Shown here: positions 35,121 through 43,831 of the stretch, piece by piece
Layout of the letters: each line of letters opens with the position of its first letter
Position numbering within the stretch: the first letter of the stretch is position 1
Source of the DNA: Arthrobacter sp. EPSL27
GTDB taxonomy: Bacteria; Actinomycetota; Actinomycetes; Actinomycetales; Micrococcaceae
NCBI RefSeq assembly: GCF_001512305.1
Contig: NZ_LNUT01000005.1
Span: 717,774-781,773, forward strand
Reading direction: 5' to 3'
Length of the DNA stretch: 64,000 bases
Program-made: the position numbers and the translations under genes
The notes under the pieces: generated by a model
Seen by the model: the letters and a program-made list of their open reading frames with translations, nothing else
The model's database searches: none
Told to the model about the DNA's origin: nothing

Positions 35121-37472
35121 GTGACGCGCAAGAATCCCCAGGTCGAGGAAAACGACGAGAAGGACCTCGTGGCCGGAGACGGTCCAAAGGACTGGGCCGC
35201 CGGCATTCCCGGCGTGCTGCACTCCATGAAGCCCGCCATTGAGCACATGGGCCTGAACCGCACCCGCAAGACCGTCCTGGCCATGAACCAGAAACGCGGC
35301 TTCGACTGCCCCAGCTGCGCGTGGCCGGACCCGAGCCACCGCAAGGCATTCGAGTTCTGCGAAAACGGCGCGAAGGCCGTCACCTGGGAGGCCACGCCCG
35401 TGGTGATCCCCAGCGGGTTCTGGGCCGAGCATTCCGTGAGTGAACTGCGGAAGCACTCCGAGTACTGGCTGGGGATGCAGGGCCGGCTCACGGAGCCGGT
35501 GCACAAGCCGGCCGGGGAGGACCACTACAAGCCGATTTCCTGGCCTGAGGCGATCCGGATCATCGCGGACAAGCTCAAGGGCCTGGACTCCCCCGACGAG
35601 GCGGCCTTTTATACCAGCGGCCGCACGTCCAACGAGGCTGCCTTCCTGTACCAGCTCATGGTCCGCGGCTACGGCACGAACAACCTGCCGGACTGCTCCA
35701 ACATGTGCCACGAATCCTCCGGCTGGGCGATGGGCCAGACCATCGGCATCGGCAAGGCGACGGTCAACTTCGACGACTACGCCCGCGCGGACCTCATCAT
35801 CGTCATGGGCCAGAACCCGGGCACCAACCATCCGCGCATGCTGACCGAACTGGAAGCGTGCAAGGAGAACGGCGGCGAAATCGTGGCCGTCAACCCCCTG
35901 CCGGAGGCCGGGCTGCGCCGGTACAAGAACCCGCAGAAGGTCAAGGGCATCGTGGGCCACGGCACGCAGATCGCGGACCAGTTCCTGCATATCCGCATCG
36001 GCGGGGACATGGCGCTGCTGCAGGCCCTCTCCAAGCGCGTGCTCGACGCCGAGTCCCGGAACCCGGGCACCGTGCTGGACCACGCGTTCCTCGAAGAGCA
36101 CTGCGAGGGGCTTGAGGACCTTAAAGAGCACCTGAGCCTGCTCGACGAGCAGGCCGTCCTGGAGGCAACCGGACTGCGGACCGAGGAAATCGATGAGCTC
36201 GCCGCCCGCTACCTGAAGGCCGACAGGGTCATCATCACCTGGGCCATGGGCATCACGCAGCAGAAGAAGGGCGTGGCAACCATCAAGGAGATCATCAACC
36301 TGCTCCTGCTGCGCGGAAACATCGGCAAGCCCGGCGCCGGCGCGTCCCCCATCCGGGGACACAGCAACGTCCAGGGCGACCGCACCATGGGCATCTGGGA
36401 GCAGATGCCGCAGTCGTTCATGGACGCCCTCGGCGAGGAATTCGGCTTCGAGCCCCCGCGCGAACATGGCGTGGACGCCGTGGAAACCATCAACAGGATG
36501 CGCGACGGCGGCATCAAGGCGTTCGTGGCCCTCGGCGGCAACTTCGTGGGCGCCATCTCGGACACGAATGCGGCCGAAGCGGCCATGGAGAACACCGAAT
36601 TGTCGGTGCAGATCTCCACGAAACTCAACCGGTCCCACACGGTGACCGGCGCGGAAGCACTGATCCTGCCCACCATGGGCCGGAGCGAGATCGACATCCA
36701 GGAATCCGGCCCGCAGTTCGTCTCCGTCGAGGACACCGTCTGCGCCGTGCACCCCTCCTGGGGCAGCGTCGAACCGGTCTCCCACCACCTGCTCTCCGAA
36801 CCGGCCATCATCAGCCGACTCGGCAAGGCGGTGGTCGGGGACAAGGTCAAGGCCGACTGGGACGGGTTCGAGAAGAACTACGACCTCATCCGCGACCACA
36901 TTTCCCGGGTGGTGGGCGGCTGCGAAAACTACAACGAGCGCATCCGGCAGGAAGGCGGCTTCATCCTGGCAAACGGGCCCAGGGATTCCCGCACCTTCCC
37001 CACCCCCACCGGCAAGGCCGTGCTCACCGTCAACCAACTGGAGCCGGTGGAGCGGCCGGAGGGAACGCTGATCCTGCAGAGCATGCGCTCGCACGACCAG
37101 TTCAACACCACCATCTACGGCCACAACGACCGCTACCGGGGCATCAAAAAGGGCCGCCACGTGGTGTTCGTCAACCCCGAGGACATCGCTGAACTGGGGC
37201 TGGCGGACGGGATGTTCGTGGACATCCGCGGCGAGTACAAGGACGGCGAGGAGCGTATGGTCCGCAAGTTCCGGGTGGTCTCCTACCCCACCGCGCGCGG
37301 CTGCGCGGCCGCCTACTACCCGGAAGCCAACGTGCTGGTGCCGCTCAACCACACCGCCGAGGGCAGCAACACCCCGGTGTCCAAGGCCGTGATTGTGCGG
37401 CTGGAGCCCAGTGAGGACCAGACCCCCGACAGCTCGGCCGGCCTGGCCGCCAGCCCGGCCCGGACCCACTAG
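35121..37472 (+). CDS. FdhF/YdeP-family molybdopterin oxidoreductase
   Basis: This 783-residue protein is a bis-MGD oxidoreductase of the YdeP type. It has an N-terminal CPSCAWPD motif, a probable Mo-ligand Cys in PDCSNMCHESS, GQNPGTNHPRM, and a C-terminal molydopterin-binding domain (SMRSHDQFNTTIYGHNDRYRG). YdeP proteins lack the selenocysteine of formate dehydrogenase H, and their substrate is not established. The GTG start is supported by GAAGGGAAGTTCAC upstream. A DUF6457 gene, a family tied to molybdenum cofactor enzymes, converges on it, and the CO dehydrogenase operon follows. Confidence 0.87.
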   Translation: MTRKNPQVEENDEKDLVAGDGPKDWAAGIPGVLHSMKPAIEHMGLNRTRKTVLAMNQKRGFDCPSCAWPDPSHRKAFEFCENGAKAVTWEATPVVIPSGFWAEHSVSELRKHSEYWLGMQGRLTEPVHKPAGEDHYKPISWPEAIRIIADKLKGLDSPDEAAFYTSGRTSNEAAFLYQLMVRGYGTNNLPDCSNMCHESSGWAMGQTIGIGKATVNFDDYARADLIIVMGQNPGTNHPRMLTELEACKENGGEIVAVNPLPEAGLRRYKNPQKVKGIVGHGTQIADQFLHIRIGGDMALLQALSKRVLDAESRNPGTVLDHAFLEEHCEGLEDLKEHLSLLDEQAVLEATGLRTEEIDELAARYLKADRVIITWAMGITQQKKGVATIKEIINLLLLRGNIGKPGAGASPIRGHSNVQGDRTMGIWEQMPQSFMDALGEEFGFEPPREHGVDAVETINRMRDGGIKAFVALGGNFVGAISDTNAAEAAMENTELSVQISTKLNRSHTVTGAEALILPTMGRSEIDIQESGPQFVSVEDTVCAVHPSWGSVEPVSHHLLSEPAIISRLGKAVVGDKVKADWDGFEKNYDLIRDHISRVVGGCENYNERIRQEGGFILANGPRDSRTFPTPTGKAVLTVNQLEPVERPEGTLILQSMRSHDQFNTTIYGHNDRYRGIKKGRHVVFVNPEDIAELGLADGMFVDIRGEYKDGEERMVRKFRVVSYPTARGCAAAYYPEANVLVPLNHTAEGSNTPVSKAVIVRLEPSEDQTPDSSAGLAASPARTH

Positions 37473-37512
37473 GGGCCGGACCCAGTAGTGCCTCCGGCCC
37501 GGACCCACACAG
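37457..37512 (+). repeat. Triplicated end of the FdhF/YdeP gene
   Basis: The last bases of the gene, GGCCCGGACCCACTAG (37457-37472), recur with small changes at 37474-37488 (also ending TAG) and 37496-37512. The third copy is part of the terminator stem. Confidence 0.65.
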
Positions 37513-37527
37513 GGCTACCGGGCCGGA
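37493..37527. terminator. Bidirectional hairpin between convergent genes
   Basis: TCCGGCCCGG (37493-37502) and CCGGGCCGGA (37518-37527) form a perfect 10-bp stem with a 15-base loop. An outer pair CCCAGTAG/CTACTGGG (37481-37488, 37541-37548) may extend it. It lies between the ends of the oxidoreductase and DUF6457 genes. No T-run is present. Confidence 0.6.
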
Positions 37528-37540
37528 AGCGCCTCCGGGG

Positions 37541-37858
37541 CTACTGGGCGCGCTTGGCCCAGCCCTTTTCGTCGGGGCCGCCGGACTCGCCCTGCTCACA
37601 CAGTTCGAGGACCTTGTTCGATGCTGCCTCCACTGCCTCGTGGGTGCCCTTCCGGCCCTCGGTCGACGCGGTGCCTGCCGCGTAGCCCACGATGAAGGCG
37701 CTGATGGCATCCGCGTGCGGTCCGACAGCCTTCACCGATTCGTCCGCGACCTGGACGATTTTCTCCTGGTCGATTTCGAGGTCAAGGATCTGCAGCGCCT
37801 GGATCAGGCGGGCGCTCCAGTGCCGCAGCGCACTATCTTCGTCCCGGGGCAAAGTCAT
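37541..37858 (-). CDS. DUF6457 domain protein
   Basis: This 105-residue helical acidic protein resembles DUF6457 (RHWSARLIQALQILDLEID, then ADAISAFIVGYAAGT). The domain is often encoded beside, or fused to, MobA-type molybdenum cofactor nucleotidyltransferases, so a role in cofactor handling for the neighbouring oxidoreductase is likely but unproven. GAGGAG lies six bases before the ATG. The gene is convergent with the oxidoreductase gene. Confidence 0.75.
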   Translation of the reverse strand: MTLPRDEDSALRHWSARLIQALQILDLEIDQEKIVQVADESVKAVGPHADAISAFIVGYAAGTASTEGRKGTHEAVEAASNKVLELCEQGESGGPDEKGWAKRAQ

Positions 37859-37959
37859 GGTTACTCCTCTTCGTAGGGCGCGTCAGTCGATCGCGTACCC
37901 CCACAAGGGTTAGCACCGACACCTGCGTTCCGCAACGCGACACGGGGACCCTGGCTGCG

Positions 37960-38940
37960 TCAGCTCCACAGCGCCACGTGGAACTTCGACCCGCGGCGCT
38001 CCAGGCCGCGTGAGCCGCCGGGGGCAACCATCGCAGAGGTCGCGTCCGCCGTGCCCGCGAACCGCTGCAGCGTCCGGGCCATGGTGGTGGTCCGGCGGTG
38101 GTCCAGCGTGGTGGCCCACCACAGGCCGGTGACCGGGGTGCCGACGACCGGCAGCCGGGCGAGGACCCCGCCCTGGAGCTCGCCCCGGACAATGTGGCCC
38201 AGGGCCAGCATGATCCCCTCCCCCGCCCGCACCGCCGCCAGGGCCTCGGTCTCGCTGCTCAGCCGGATGATCTCCGGCACCAGTCCTGCCGACGCCAGCC
38301 AGCGGCCCTCCTCCGAGCTCTCCTGGATCCCCGCGGGCCCGGCGAACCATGGCCGGTCCAGCAGCCGGGCGGCGGACACCGGGCCGGGCAGCCGGGCCAG
38401 CGGATGGCCCGCCGCCGCCACCAGGACGCGCTGGTAGCGCAGGAACGCGACGCTCTCCAGCCCACCCTCCGCGACTCCATTCCCGGTGGGGGCCGCCGGC
38501 CGGGCGCCGAGGGCGATGTCGTACGCCCGCTCCTGCAGGAGCGAGGCAAGGTCCTCCGCCGACTCGACCACCACATCCACCGCCGCACCGGGGACGCGCT
38601 TGGTGAAGAGGTCCAGCAGCCGGCCCGCCGCGTGTTCGGCGAAAGGCGCCGTCGAGGCGATCCTCAGCCGGCCGGCGTCGTTCGTGGCGTTGGAGACTTC
38701 CCAGCGGGCCTGGTCCGCCAGCCCCACAATGTCCTGGGCATAGTCGGCCAGTGCCCGGCCGCCGGGGGTCAGCGCAATGCCGCCCGCGGCGCGCACGAAC
38801 AGGGGGTCGCCCAGGTCCTGGCGGAGCGCCGCCAGGGCTGCGGACACTGCCGGTTCGCTGACTCCAAGGCTCTCCGCGGCAGCGTGGAGGGACCCCAGCC
38901 GGGCGACCAGGGCGAACGTGCGGAGCTGGCTCAGCGTCAT
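37960..38940 (-). CDS. LysR-type regulator of the CO dehydrogenase operon
   Basis: This 326-residue protein has the LysR helix-turn-helix (LRTFALVARLGSLHAAAESL then GVSEPAVSAALAALRQDLG) and a periplasmic-binding-like effector domain. It is divergent from the cox operon, 120 bases away, and a T-N11-A type box (38971-38991) lies between them, so it probably controls coxMSL. The effector is unknown. I chose the ATG at 38940; GAAAGG upstream also fits a GTG two codons earlier. Confidence 0.85.
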   Translation of the reverse strand: MTLSQLRTFALVARLGSLHAAAESLGVSEPAVSAALAALRQDLGDPLFVRAAGGIALTPGGRALADYAQDIVGLADQARWEVSNATNDAGRLRIASTAPFAEHAAGRLLDLFTKRVPGAAVDVVVESAEDLASLLQERAYDIALGARPAAPTGNGVAEGGLESVAFLRYQRVLVAAAGHPLARLPGPVSAARLLDRPWFAGPAGIQESSEEGRWLASAGLVPEIIRLSSETEALAAVRAGEGIMLALGHIVRGELQGGVLARLPVVGTPVTGLWWATTLDHRRTTTMARTLQRFAGTADATSAMVAPGGSRGLERRGSKFHVALWS

Positions 38941-38970
38941 CGGCACGGCGTCATAACCTTTCACTTATCT

Positions 38971-38991
38971 CGATATTGACACTCCGTATCG
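38971..38991. promoter_or_regulatory. LysR-type operator, CGATA-N11-TATCG
   Basis: CGATA (38971-38975) and TATCG (38987-38991) are exact reverse complements with 11 bases between, fitting the T-N11-A consensus of LysR sites. A TTGACA -35 hexamer (38976-38981) lies inside it on the plus strand, so binding would act directly on the cox promoter. It sits 31 bases upstream of the LysR gene start and 70 bases upstream of coxM. Confidence 0.65.
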
Positions 38992-39060
38992 GGCGGGGCA
39001 AGACTGGCCGCACACCGGTGCTGCGCGACGTTGCCAGCGCCCTGGAGTGAGGTGGGGACT

Positions 39061-39939
39061 ATGCAGATTCCGGCTCCTTTCGACTACGTGCGGGCCACAT
39101 CGGTGGACAACGCGCTGGAGCTCCTCTCCCGGCACGGGCCGGAGTCACGGGTGGTCGCCGGGGGCCACAGCCTCCTGCCGATGATGAAGCTCCGGCTCTC
39201 CCGGCCCGAGTGGCTGATCGACATCAACGACCTGTACGAACTCGATTTCATCCTGCGCGACGGCGGCAAACTGCGCATCGGCGCCCTGACCCGCCACACC
39301 ACCCTCCTGGAGTCGGAGGAAATCGCGGCCCTTTTCCCCATCGTCCGGGACGCCGAAGCCGTGATCGCCGATCCGGTCGTCCGCAACCGGGGCACCATCG
39401 GAGGATCGCTCTGCCAGGCCGACCCGGCCGAGGACCTGTCCACAGTCTGCAATGTGCTGGGGGCGGAAGCCGTGATCCGGGGCCCGGCCGGCGAGCGCAC
39501 CCTGGCGATGGCCGAGTTCCACCGCGGCCCCTACGAGACGGCGGTGGGCCAGGACGAACTGCTGTGTGAGGTCCGCATCCCCATCCGGCCGCGGTCGGGC
39601 AGCGCATACGCGAAGGTCGAACGCCGGGTGGGCGACTGGGCGGTGGGGGCCGCCGGCGCGGCCGTCACCCTCGCGGAGGACGGCAGCATTGCCGACGCCG
39701 CCGTCGGACTGACAGCCCTGGGGCTCGACCATACCGTTCCCGGGACCGCGGAACTGCTCCGCGGCCAGCAGCCCCGGGAGGACCTGTTCGTTGCGGCGGC
39801 GCGGCTCGCCGCGGACTCCTGCGACCCGGTGGCCGACCAGCGCGGCCCGATCGACTACAAGCGGCACCTCGCCGACGAACTCACCCGGCGGGTCCTGCGA
39901 CAGGCCTGTGCCCGCGCCGCCCAGACCCAGGAAGGCTGA
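39061..39939 (+). CDS. coxM: Carbon monoxide dehydrogenase medium (FAD) subunit
   Basis: This 292-residue flavoprotein carries the FAD motifs AGGHS (33-37) and RNRGTIGGSLCQADPAEDL (near 109-127). It passes electrons from the iron-sulfur subunit to the respiratory quinone pool. Length and order (M-S-L) match form I CO dehydrogenase operons. GGAGTGAGGTGG lies before the ATG. It is the first gene of the operon; coxS begins four bases after its stop. Confidence 0.92.
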   Translation: MQIPAPFDYVRATSVDNALELLSRHGPESRVVAGGHSLLPMMKLRLSRPEWLIDINDLYELDFILRDGGKLRIGALTRHTTLLESEEIAALFPIVRDAEAVIADPVVRNRGTIGGSLCQADPAEDLSTVCNVLGAEAVIRGPAGERTLAMAEFHRGPYETAVGQDELLCEVRIPIRPRSGSAYAKVERRVGDWAVGAAGAAVTLAEDGSIADAAVGLTALGLDHTVPGTAELLRGQQPREDLFVAAARLAADSCDPVADQRGPIDYKRHLADELTRRVLRQACARAAQTQEG

Positions 39940-39943
39940 AGCG

Positions 39944-40504
39944 ATGCAGATCAGCATGACCGTCAACGGCAACGACGTCACCTCGGACATTGAACCCCGG
40001 GTGCTCCTGGTCCACTACATCCGCGAGGTCCTGGGCCTGACCGGCACCCACTGGGGCTGCGACACGAGCAACTGCGGGACGTGCGTGGTCCTCCTGGACG
40101 GCCAGCCGGTGAAGTCCTGCACCGTGCTCGCGGCCATGGCCGCCGGGCATGATGTCCGCACCGTCGAAGGGCTGGCCAGCGGCGGCACGCTGGATCCGGT
40201 CCAGCAGGGCTTTATGGAGGAACACGGCCTCCAGTGCGGGTTCTGCACCCCCGGCATGATGCTGACGGCGCGGGCCCTGCTCGACAAGAACCCGCATCCG
40301 GACGCCACCGAGATCCGGCAGGCCATTTCCGGCCAGATCTGCCGCTGCACCGGATACGCCACGATCGTCCGCTCCGTGCAGTGGGCAGCGGCCCACCCGG
40401 CGGGCGGCGACAGCGACGCCGACGCGGACGAGGTCCTCGACGGCACGGACACCGTCATCAAGGACATCCCGGCGGAAACGAAAGACGCAGAGGTGAAGGC
40501 ATGA
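39944..40504 (+). CDS. coxS: Carbon monoxide dehydrogenase small (2Fe-2S) subunit
   Basis: This 186-residue subunit holds two [2Fe-2S] clusters: a plant-type site with C39, C44, C47 and C59, and a second site with C98, C101, C133 and C135 (QCGFCTPGM, CRCTGY). It wires the molybdenum site of CoxL to the flavin of CoxM. The tail beyond residue 150 is acidic and longer than in most CoxS proteins. Its stop overlaps the coxL ATG by four bases. Confidence 0.94.
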   Translation: MQISMTVNGNDVTSDIEPRVLLVHYIREVLGLTGTHWGCDTSNCGTCVVLLDGQPVKSCTVLAAMAAGHDVRTVEGLASGGTLDPVQQGFMEEHGLQCGFCTPGMMLTARALLDKNPHPDATEIRQAISGQICRCTGYATIVRSVQWAAAHPAGGDSDADADEVLDGTDTVIKDIPAETKDAEVKA

Positions 40505-42894
40505 CCGTCATCCACGACCGGCCCGGCAACCCGGCGGCCGGCGACGAGGACCGCCCCATCGGCTTTGGCCGGATCCAGCGGAAAGAGGATCCGCGCTTCG
40601 TCCGCGGCAAAGGCAACTATCTCGACGACATCGTGCTGCCCGGCATGCTGCACGGCGCCATCCTGCGCGCCCCCGTGGCGCACGCCAGGCTCGTCTCCAT
40701 CGACACCACCAACGCCCTGGCCCACCCAAAGGTCCACGCCGTCATCACGGGCAACGACCTCCTGGGGCTGAAGCTCGCCTGGGCCCCGACACTCTCCGCG
40801 GACGTCCAGGCCGTCCTGGTGACCGACAAAGTGCGCTTCCAGGGCCAGGAGGTCGCGTTCGTGGTGGCGGAGGACCGCTACGCCGCCCGCGACGCGCTGG
40901 AGCTGATCGACGTCGAATACGACGTCCTGCCCCCGGTCATCGACGCCCGGAAGGCCCTCGACGCCGATGCCCCGGTGATCCGCGACGAGATCGAGGGCCG
41001 CACGGACAACCACATCTTCGACTGGGAGATGGGCGACAAGGCCGAAACCGAGGCGGTCTTCGCGAGCGCCGACGTCGTGGTGGCCCAGGAGATGGTCTAC
41101 CCCCGCGTGCACCCGGCCCCGATGGAAACCTGCGGGGCGATCGCCGACTTCGACGCCGTCGACGGCAAACTGACGCTCTACGAAACCACCCAGGCGCCCC
41201 ACGCGCACCGGACACTGTTCGCGATCGTCGCGGGGATCCCGGAGCACAAGATCCGCGTCATCTCCCCGGACATCGGCGGCGGCTTCGGCAACAAGGTGGG
41301 CATCTACCCCGGCTACATTCTCGCCGTCGTCGGCTCGATCGTTACCGGCAAGCCGGTCAAATGGATGGAGGACCGCTCCGAGAACCTCATGTCCACCTCC
41401 TTCGCCCGCGACTACATCATGCAGGGCGAGATTGCGGCCACCAAGGACGGGAAGATCCTCGCGCTGCGCACCAACGTCCTGGCCGACCACGGCGCGTTCA
41501 ACGCCACCGCCCAGCCCACCAAGAACCCCGCCGGCTTCTTCTCCATCTTCACCGGCAGCTACGACCTCAAGGCCGCGTACTGCAGCGTCACCGGTGTCTA
41601 CACGAACAAGGCGCCGGGCGGGGTGGCCTATGCCTGCTCCTTCCGCGTCACCGAGGCCGTGTACCTCGTGGAGCGGATGGTGGACATTCTGGCCCGCAAG
41701 CTGGAGATGGACCCGGCCGAACTGCGGCTGAAGAACTTCATCAAGCCCGAGCAGTTCCCCTACGCCAACAAGACCGGCTGGGTGTACGACTCCGGCAACT
41801 ACGAACCGGCCATGCGGCTGTCCATGCAGCTGGCCGGGTACGACGACCTCCGCCGCGAGCAGCAGGAAAAGCGGGAGCGCGGGGAACTGATGGGGATCGG
41901 CATCTCCTTCTTCACCGAGACCGTGGGCGCCGGCCCGCGCAAGCACTTCGACATTGTGGGCCTGGGCATGGCCGACGGCGCCGAACTGCGGGTCCACCCC
42001 ACCGGCAAGGCCGTGGTCCGCCTCTCGGTGCAAAGCCAGGGCCAGGGCCACGAGACCACGTTCGCGCAGATCGTCGCCGAGGAACTCGGCATCCCGCCCG
42101 AGGACATCGACGTCGTCCACGGCGACACGGACCAGACCCCGTTCGGCCTCGGCACGTACGGCAGCCGTTCGACGCCGGTGAGCGGCGGCGCCGTCGCGCT
42201 CGTCGCCCGCAAGGTGCGGGAGAAGGCGAAGCTGATCGCGGCGGCCATGCTGGAAACCCGGCCGGACGACCTCGAATGGGAAAAGGGCCGCTGGTACGTC
42301 AAGGGCGATCCGAGCGCAGGGAAGACCATCTCGGAAATCGCCATGGCCGCCCACGGCACCATGACGCTGCCGGAAGGTGTGGACGGCAACCTCGACGCGG
42401 AGGTGACCTACGACCCGCCGAACCTGACGTTCCCCTTCGGCGCGTACATCTGCGTGGTCGACGTCGATCCTGGCACCGGGCACGTCAAGGTGCGCCGCTT
42501 CATCGCGGTGGACGACTGCGGCACCCGGATCAACCCGATGATCATCGAGGGCCAGGTGCACGGCGGGTTGACCGACGGCGTCGGGATGGCCCTTATGGAG
42601 ATCATCGAGTTCGACGCCGACGGCAACTGCCTGGGCGGGTCCTTCATGGACTACCTGATCCCCACCGCCATGGAAGTGCCGGACTGGGAGACCGGCTTCA
42701 CGGTCACCCCGTCGCCGCACCACCCCATCGGGGCCAAGGGCATCGGCGAGTCGGCCACGGTGGGCTCACCACCGGCGATCGTGAACGCCGTCGTGGACGC
42801 GCTGGCACCCTACGGGGTGGTGCACATGGACATGCCCTGCACCCCGGCCCGGGTGTGGGCCGCCATGCAGGGCCGGGCAAGGCCGCCGATCTGA
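40501..42894 (+). CDS. coxL: Carbon monoxide dehydrogenase large (Mo/Cu) subunit, form I
   Basis: This 797-residue subunit oxidises CO to CO2 at a Mo-Cu site with molybdopterin cytosine dinucleotide. The loop AYACSFR (376-382) matches the AYxCSFR signature that separates form I CO dehydrogenase from form II and other xanthine-oxidase-family enzymes; C379 would hold copper. The catalytic Glu is E750 in KGIGESATVG. GGGFGNKVG is the cofactor-binding segment. All hallmarks of an active enzyme are present. The ATG overlaps the coxS stop. Confidence 0.96.
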   Translation: MTVIHDRPGNPAAGDEDRPIGFGRIQRKEDPRFVRGKGNYLDDIVLPGMLHGAILRAPVAHARLVSIDTTNALAHPKVHAVITGNDLLGLKLAWAPTLSADVQAVLVTDKVRFQGQEVAFVVAEDRYAARDALELIDVEYDVLPPVIDARKALDADAPVIRDEIEGRTDNHIFDWEMGDKAETEAVFASADVVVAQEMVYPRVHPAPMETCGAIADFDAVDGKLTLYETTQAPHAHRTLFAIVAGIPEHKIRVISPDIGGGFGNKVGIYPGYILAVVGSIVTGKPVKWMEDRSENLMSTSFARDYIMQGEIAATKDGKILALRTNVLADHGAFNATAQPTKNPAGFFSIFTGSYDLKAAYCSVTGVYTNKAPGGVAYACSFRVTEAVYLVERMVDILARKLEMDPAELRLKNFIKPEQFPYANKTGWVYDSGNYEPAMRLSMQLAGYDDLRREQQEKRERGELMGIGISFFTETVGAGPRKHFDIVGLGMADGAELRVHPTGKAVVRLSVQSQGQGHETTFAQIVAEELGIPPEDIDVVHGDTDQTPFGLGTYGSRSTPVSGGAVALVARKVREKAKLIAAAMLETRPDDLEWEKGRWYVKGDPSAGKTISEIAMAAHGTMTLPEGVDGNLDAEVTYDPPNLTFPFGAYICVVDVDPGTGHVKVRRFIAVDDCGTRINPMIIEGQVHGGLTDGVGMALMEIIEFDADGNCLGGSFMDYLIPTAMEVPDWETGFTVTPSPHHPIGAKGIGESATVGSPPAIVNAVVDALAPYGVVHMDMPCTPARVWAAMQGRARPPI

Positions 42895-42895
42895 C

Positions 42896-43831
42896 ATGGC
42901 GCCGACCCAAGATTCCCTCGCGGCCCTGGCCGATGACCTGGCCTCCCGCCGCGAGCCGTTCGTGCACGCCACCGTGGTCCGGGCCCAGCGCCCCACCAGC
43001 GCCCACGCCGGCGACACCGCCCTGGTGCTGCCCGGCGGCGACATCCGCGGCTTCGTCGGCGGAAACTGCGTCGAGTCCTCCGTACGGGAGTACAGCCTGC
43101 AGGTCCTGGAATCCCAGGAGCCGCTGCTGCTGCGGGTGGTGCCCGGTGAACCGTCCCGGAGCGCGGGGGAAGGCGCGGTGGAGGTGTCCAACCCCTGCCT
43201 GAGCGGCGGGGCGATCGACATTTTCCTCCAGCCGCGCGTTCCCGCGCCGCGGGTGCTGGTGGTGGGCACCACTCCGGTGGCGCAGGCCCTTGAGACCCTC
43301 GGCGCCGGCGTGGGCCTGGCCATGGAACTCACCGACGGGGAGTCCGCAAAACCGCGGCCGGATGATGCCGCGCTGATCGTGGCGTCCCACGGCAAGGCCG
43401 AGGAAGCCGCACTGGAGGCTGCCCTGCGCGCTGGCGTCCCGTACGTGGCGCTGGTGGCCAGCGGCACCCGGGGCGCCGCGGTGCTGGAATCCCTCGACGT
43501 CGACCCGGCGCAGCGCTCGCGGGTGTTCACCCCGGCCGGGCTGCCGCTGGGCGCCCGCACCCCCGGGGAGATTGCGCTGTCCATCCTGGCGCAGCTGGTC
43601 CAGGAGCGGGCCAAAGCCCGGCACGCCGCCCCGCTGCCCGTGACCGTGGCAGCAGTTTCTCCGGCGGAGGATGCCCCGGCGACGGCGACCGACCCCGTCT
43701 GCGGCATGACGGTCACCGTGGGGGAATCCGCCCTGCAGCTCGAGCACAACGGTGCCACCGTGTACTTCTGTTCCCCCGGCTGCCGCGCCGCCTTCCGCAA
43801 AGATCCGGAGCGCTATGCCCTCACTCCCTGA
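42896..43831 (+). CDS. XdhC/CoxI-type maturation factor fused to a YHS domain
   Basis: The first ~240 residues resemble XdhC/CoxI proteins, with the N-terminal GFVGGNCVESSV segment and a Rossmann-like half (VLVVGTTPVAQALETLGAG). They hand the molybdenum cofactor to the large subunit. A C-terminal YHS domain (DPVCGMTVTVGE, then YFCSPGCRAAFRKDPERY) follows a linker; YHS domains bind metals, often copper, so a role in supplying Cu to CoxL is an attractive inference. The start is one base after coxL, and the end overlaps the next gene by 17 bases. Confidence 0.85.
   Translation: MAPTQDSLAALADDLASRREPFVHATVVRAQRPTSAHAGDTALVLPGGDIRGFVGGNCVESSVREYSLQVLESQEPLLLRVVPGEPSRSAGEGAVEVSNPCLSGGAIDIFLQPRVPAPRVLVVGTTPVAQALETLGAGVGLAMELTDGESAKPRPDDAALIVASHGKAEEAALEAALRAGVPYVALVASGTRGAAVLESLDVDPAQRSRVFTPAGLPLGARTPGEIALSILAQLVQERAKARHAAPLPVTVAAVSPAEDAPATATDPVCGMTVTVGESALQLEHNGATVYFCSPGCRAAFRKDPERYALTP

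Noticed and set aside
35052..37508. Open frame of about 800 codons opposite the FdhF/YdeP gene
   Set aside because: Antisense shadow of a well-supported molybdoenzyme gene, with low-complexity composition.
40015..42723. Open frame of about 900 codons on the minus strand opposite coxS and coxL
   Set aside because: It mirrors the cox genes; long antisense frames are usual in GC-rich coding DNA. Composition is rich in Arg, Gly, His and Val with no domain, and the plus strand has clear enzymes.
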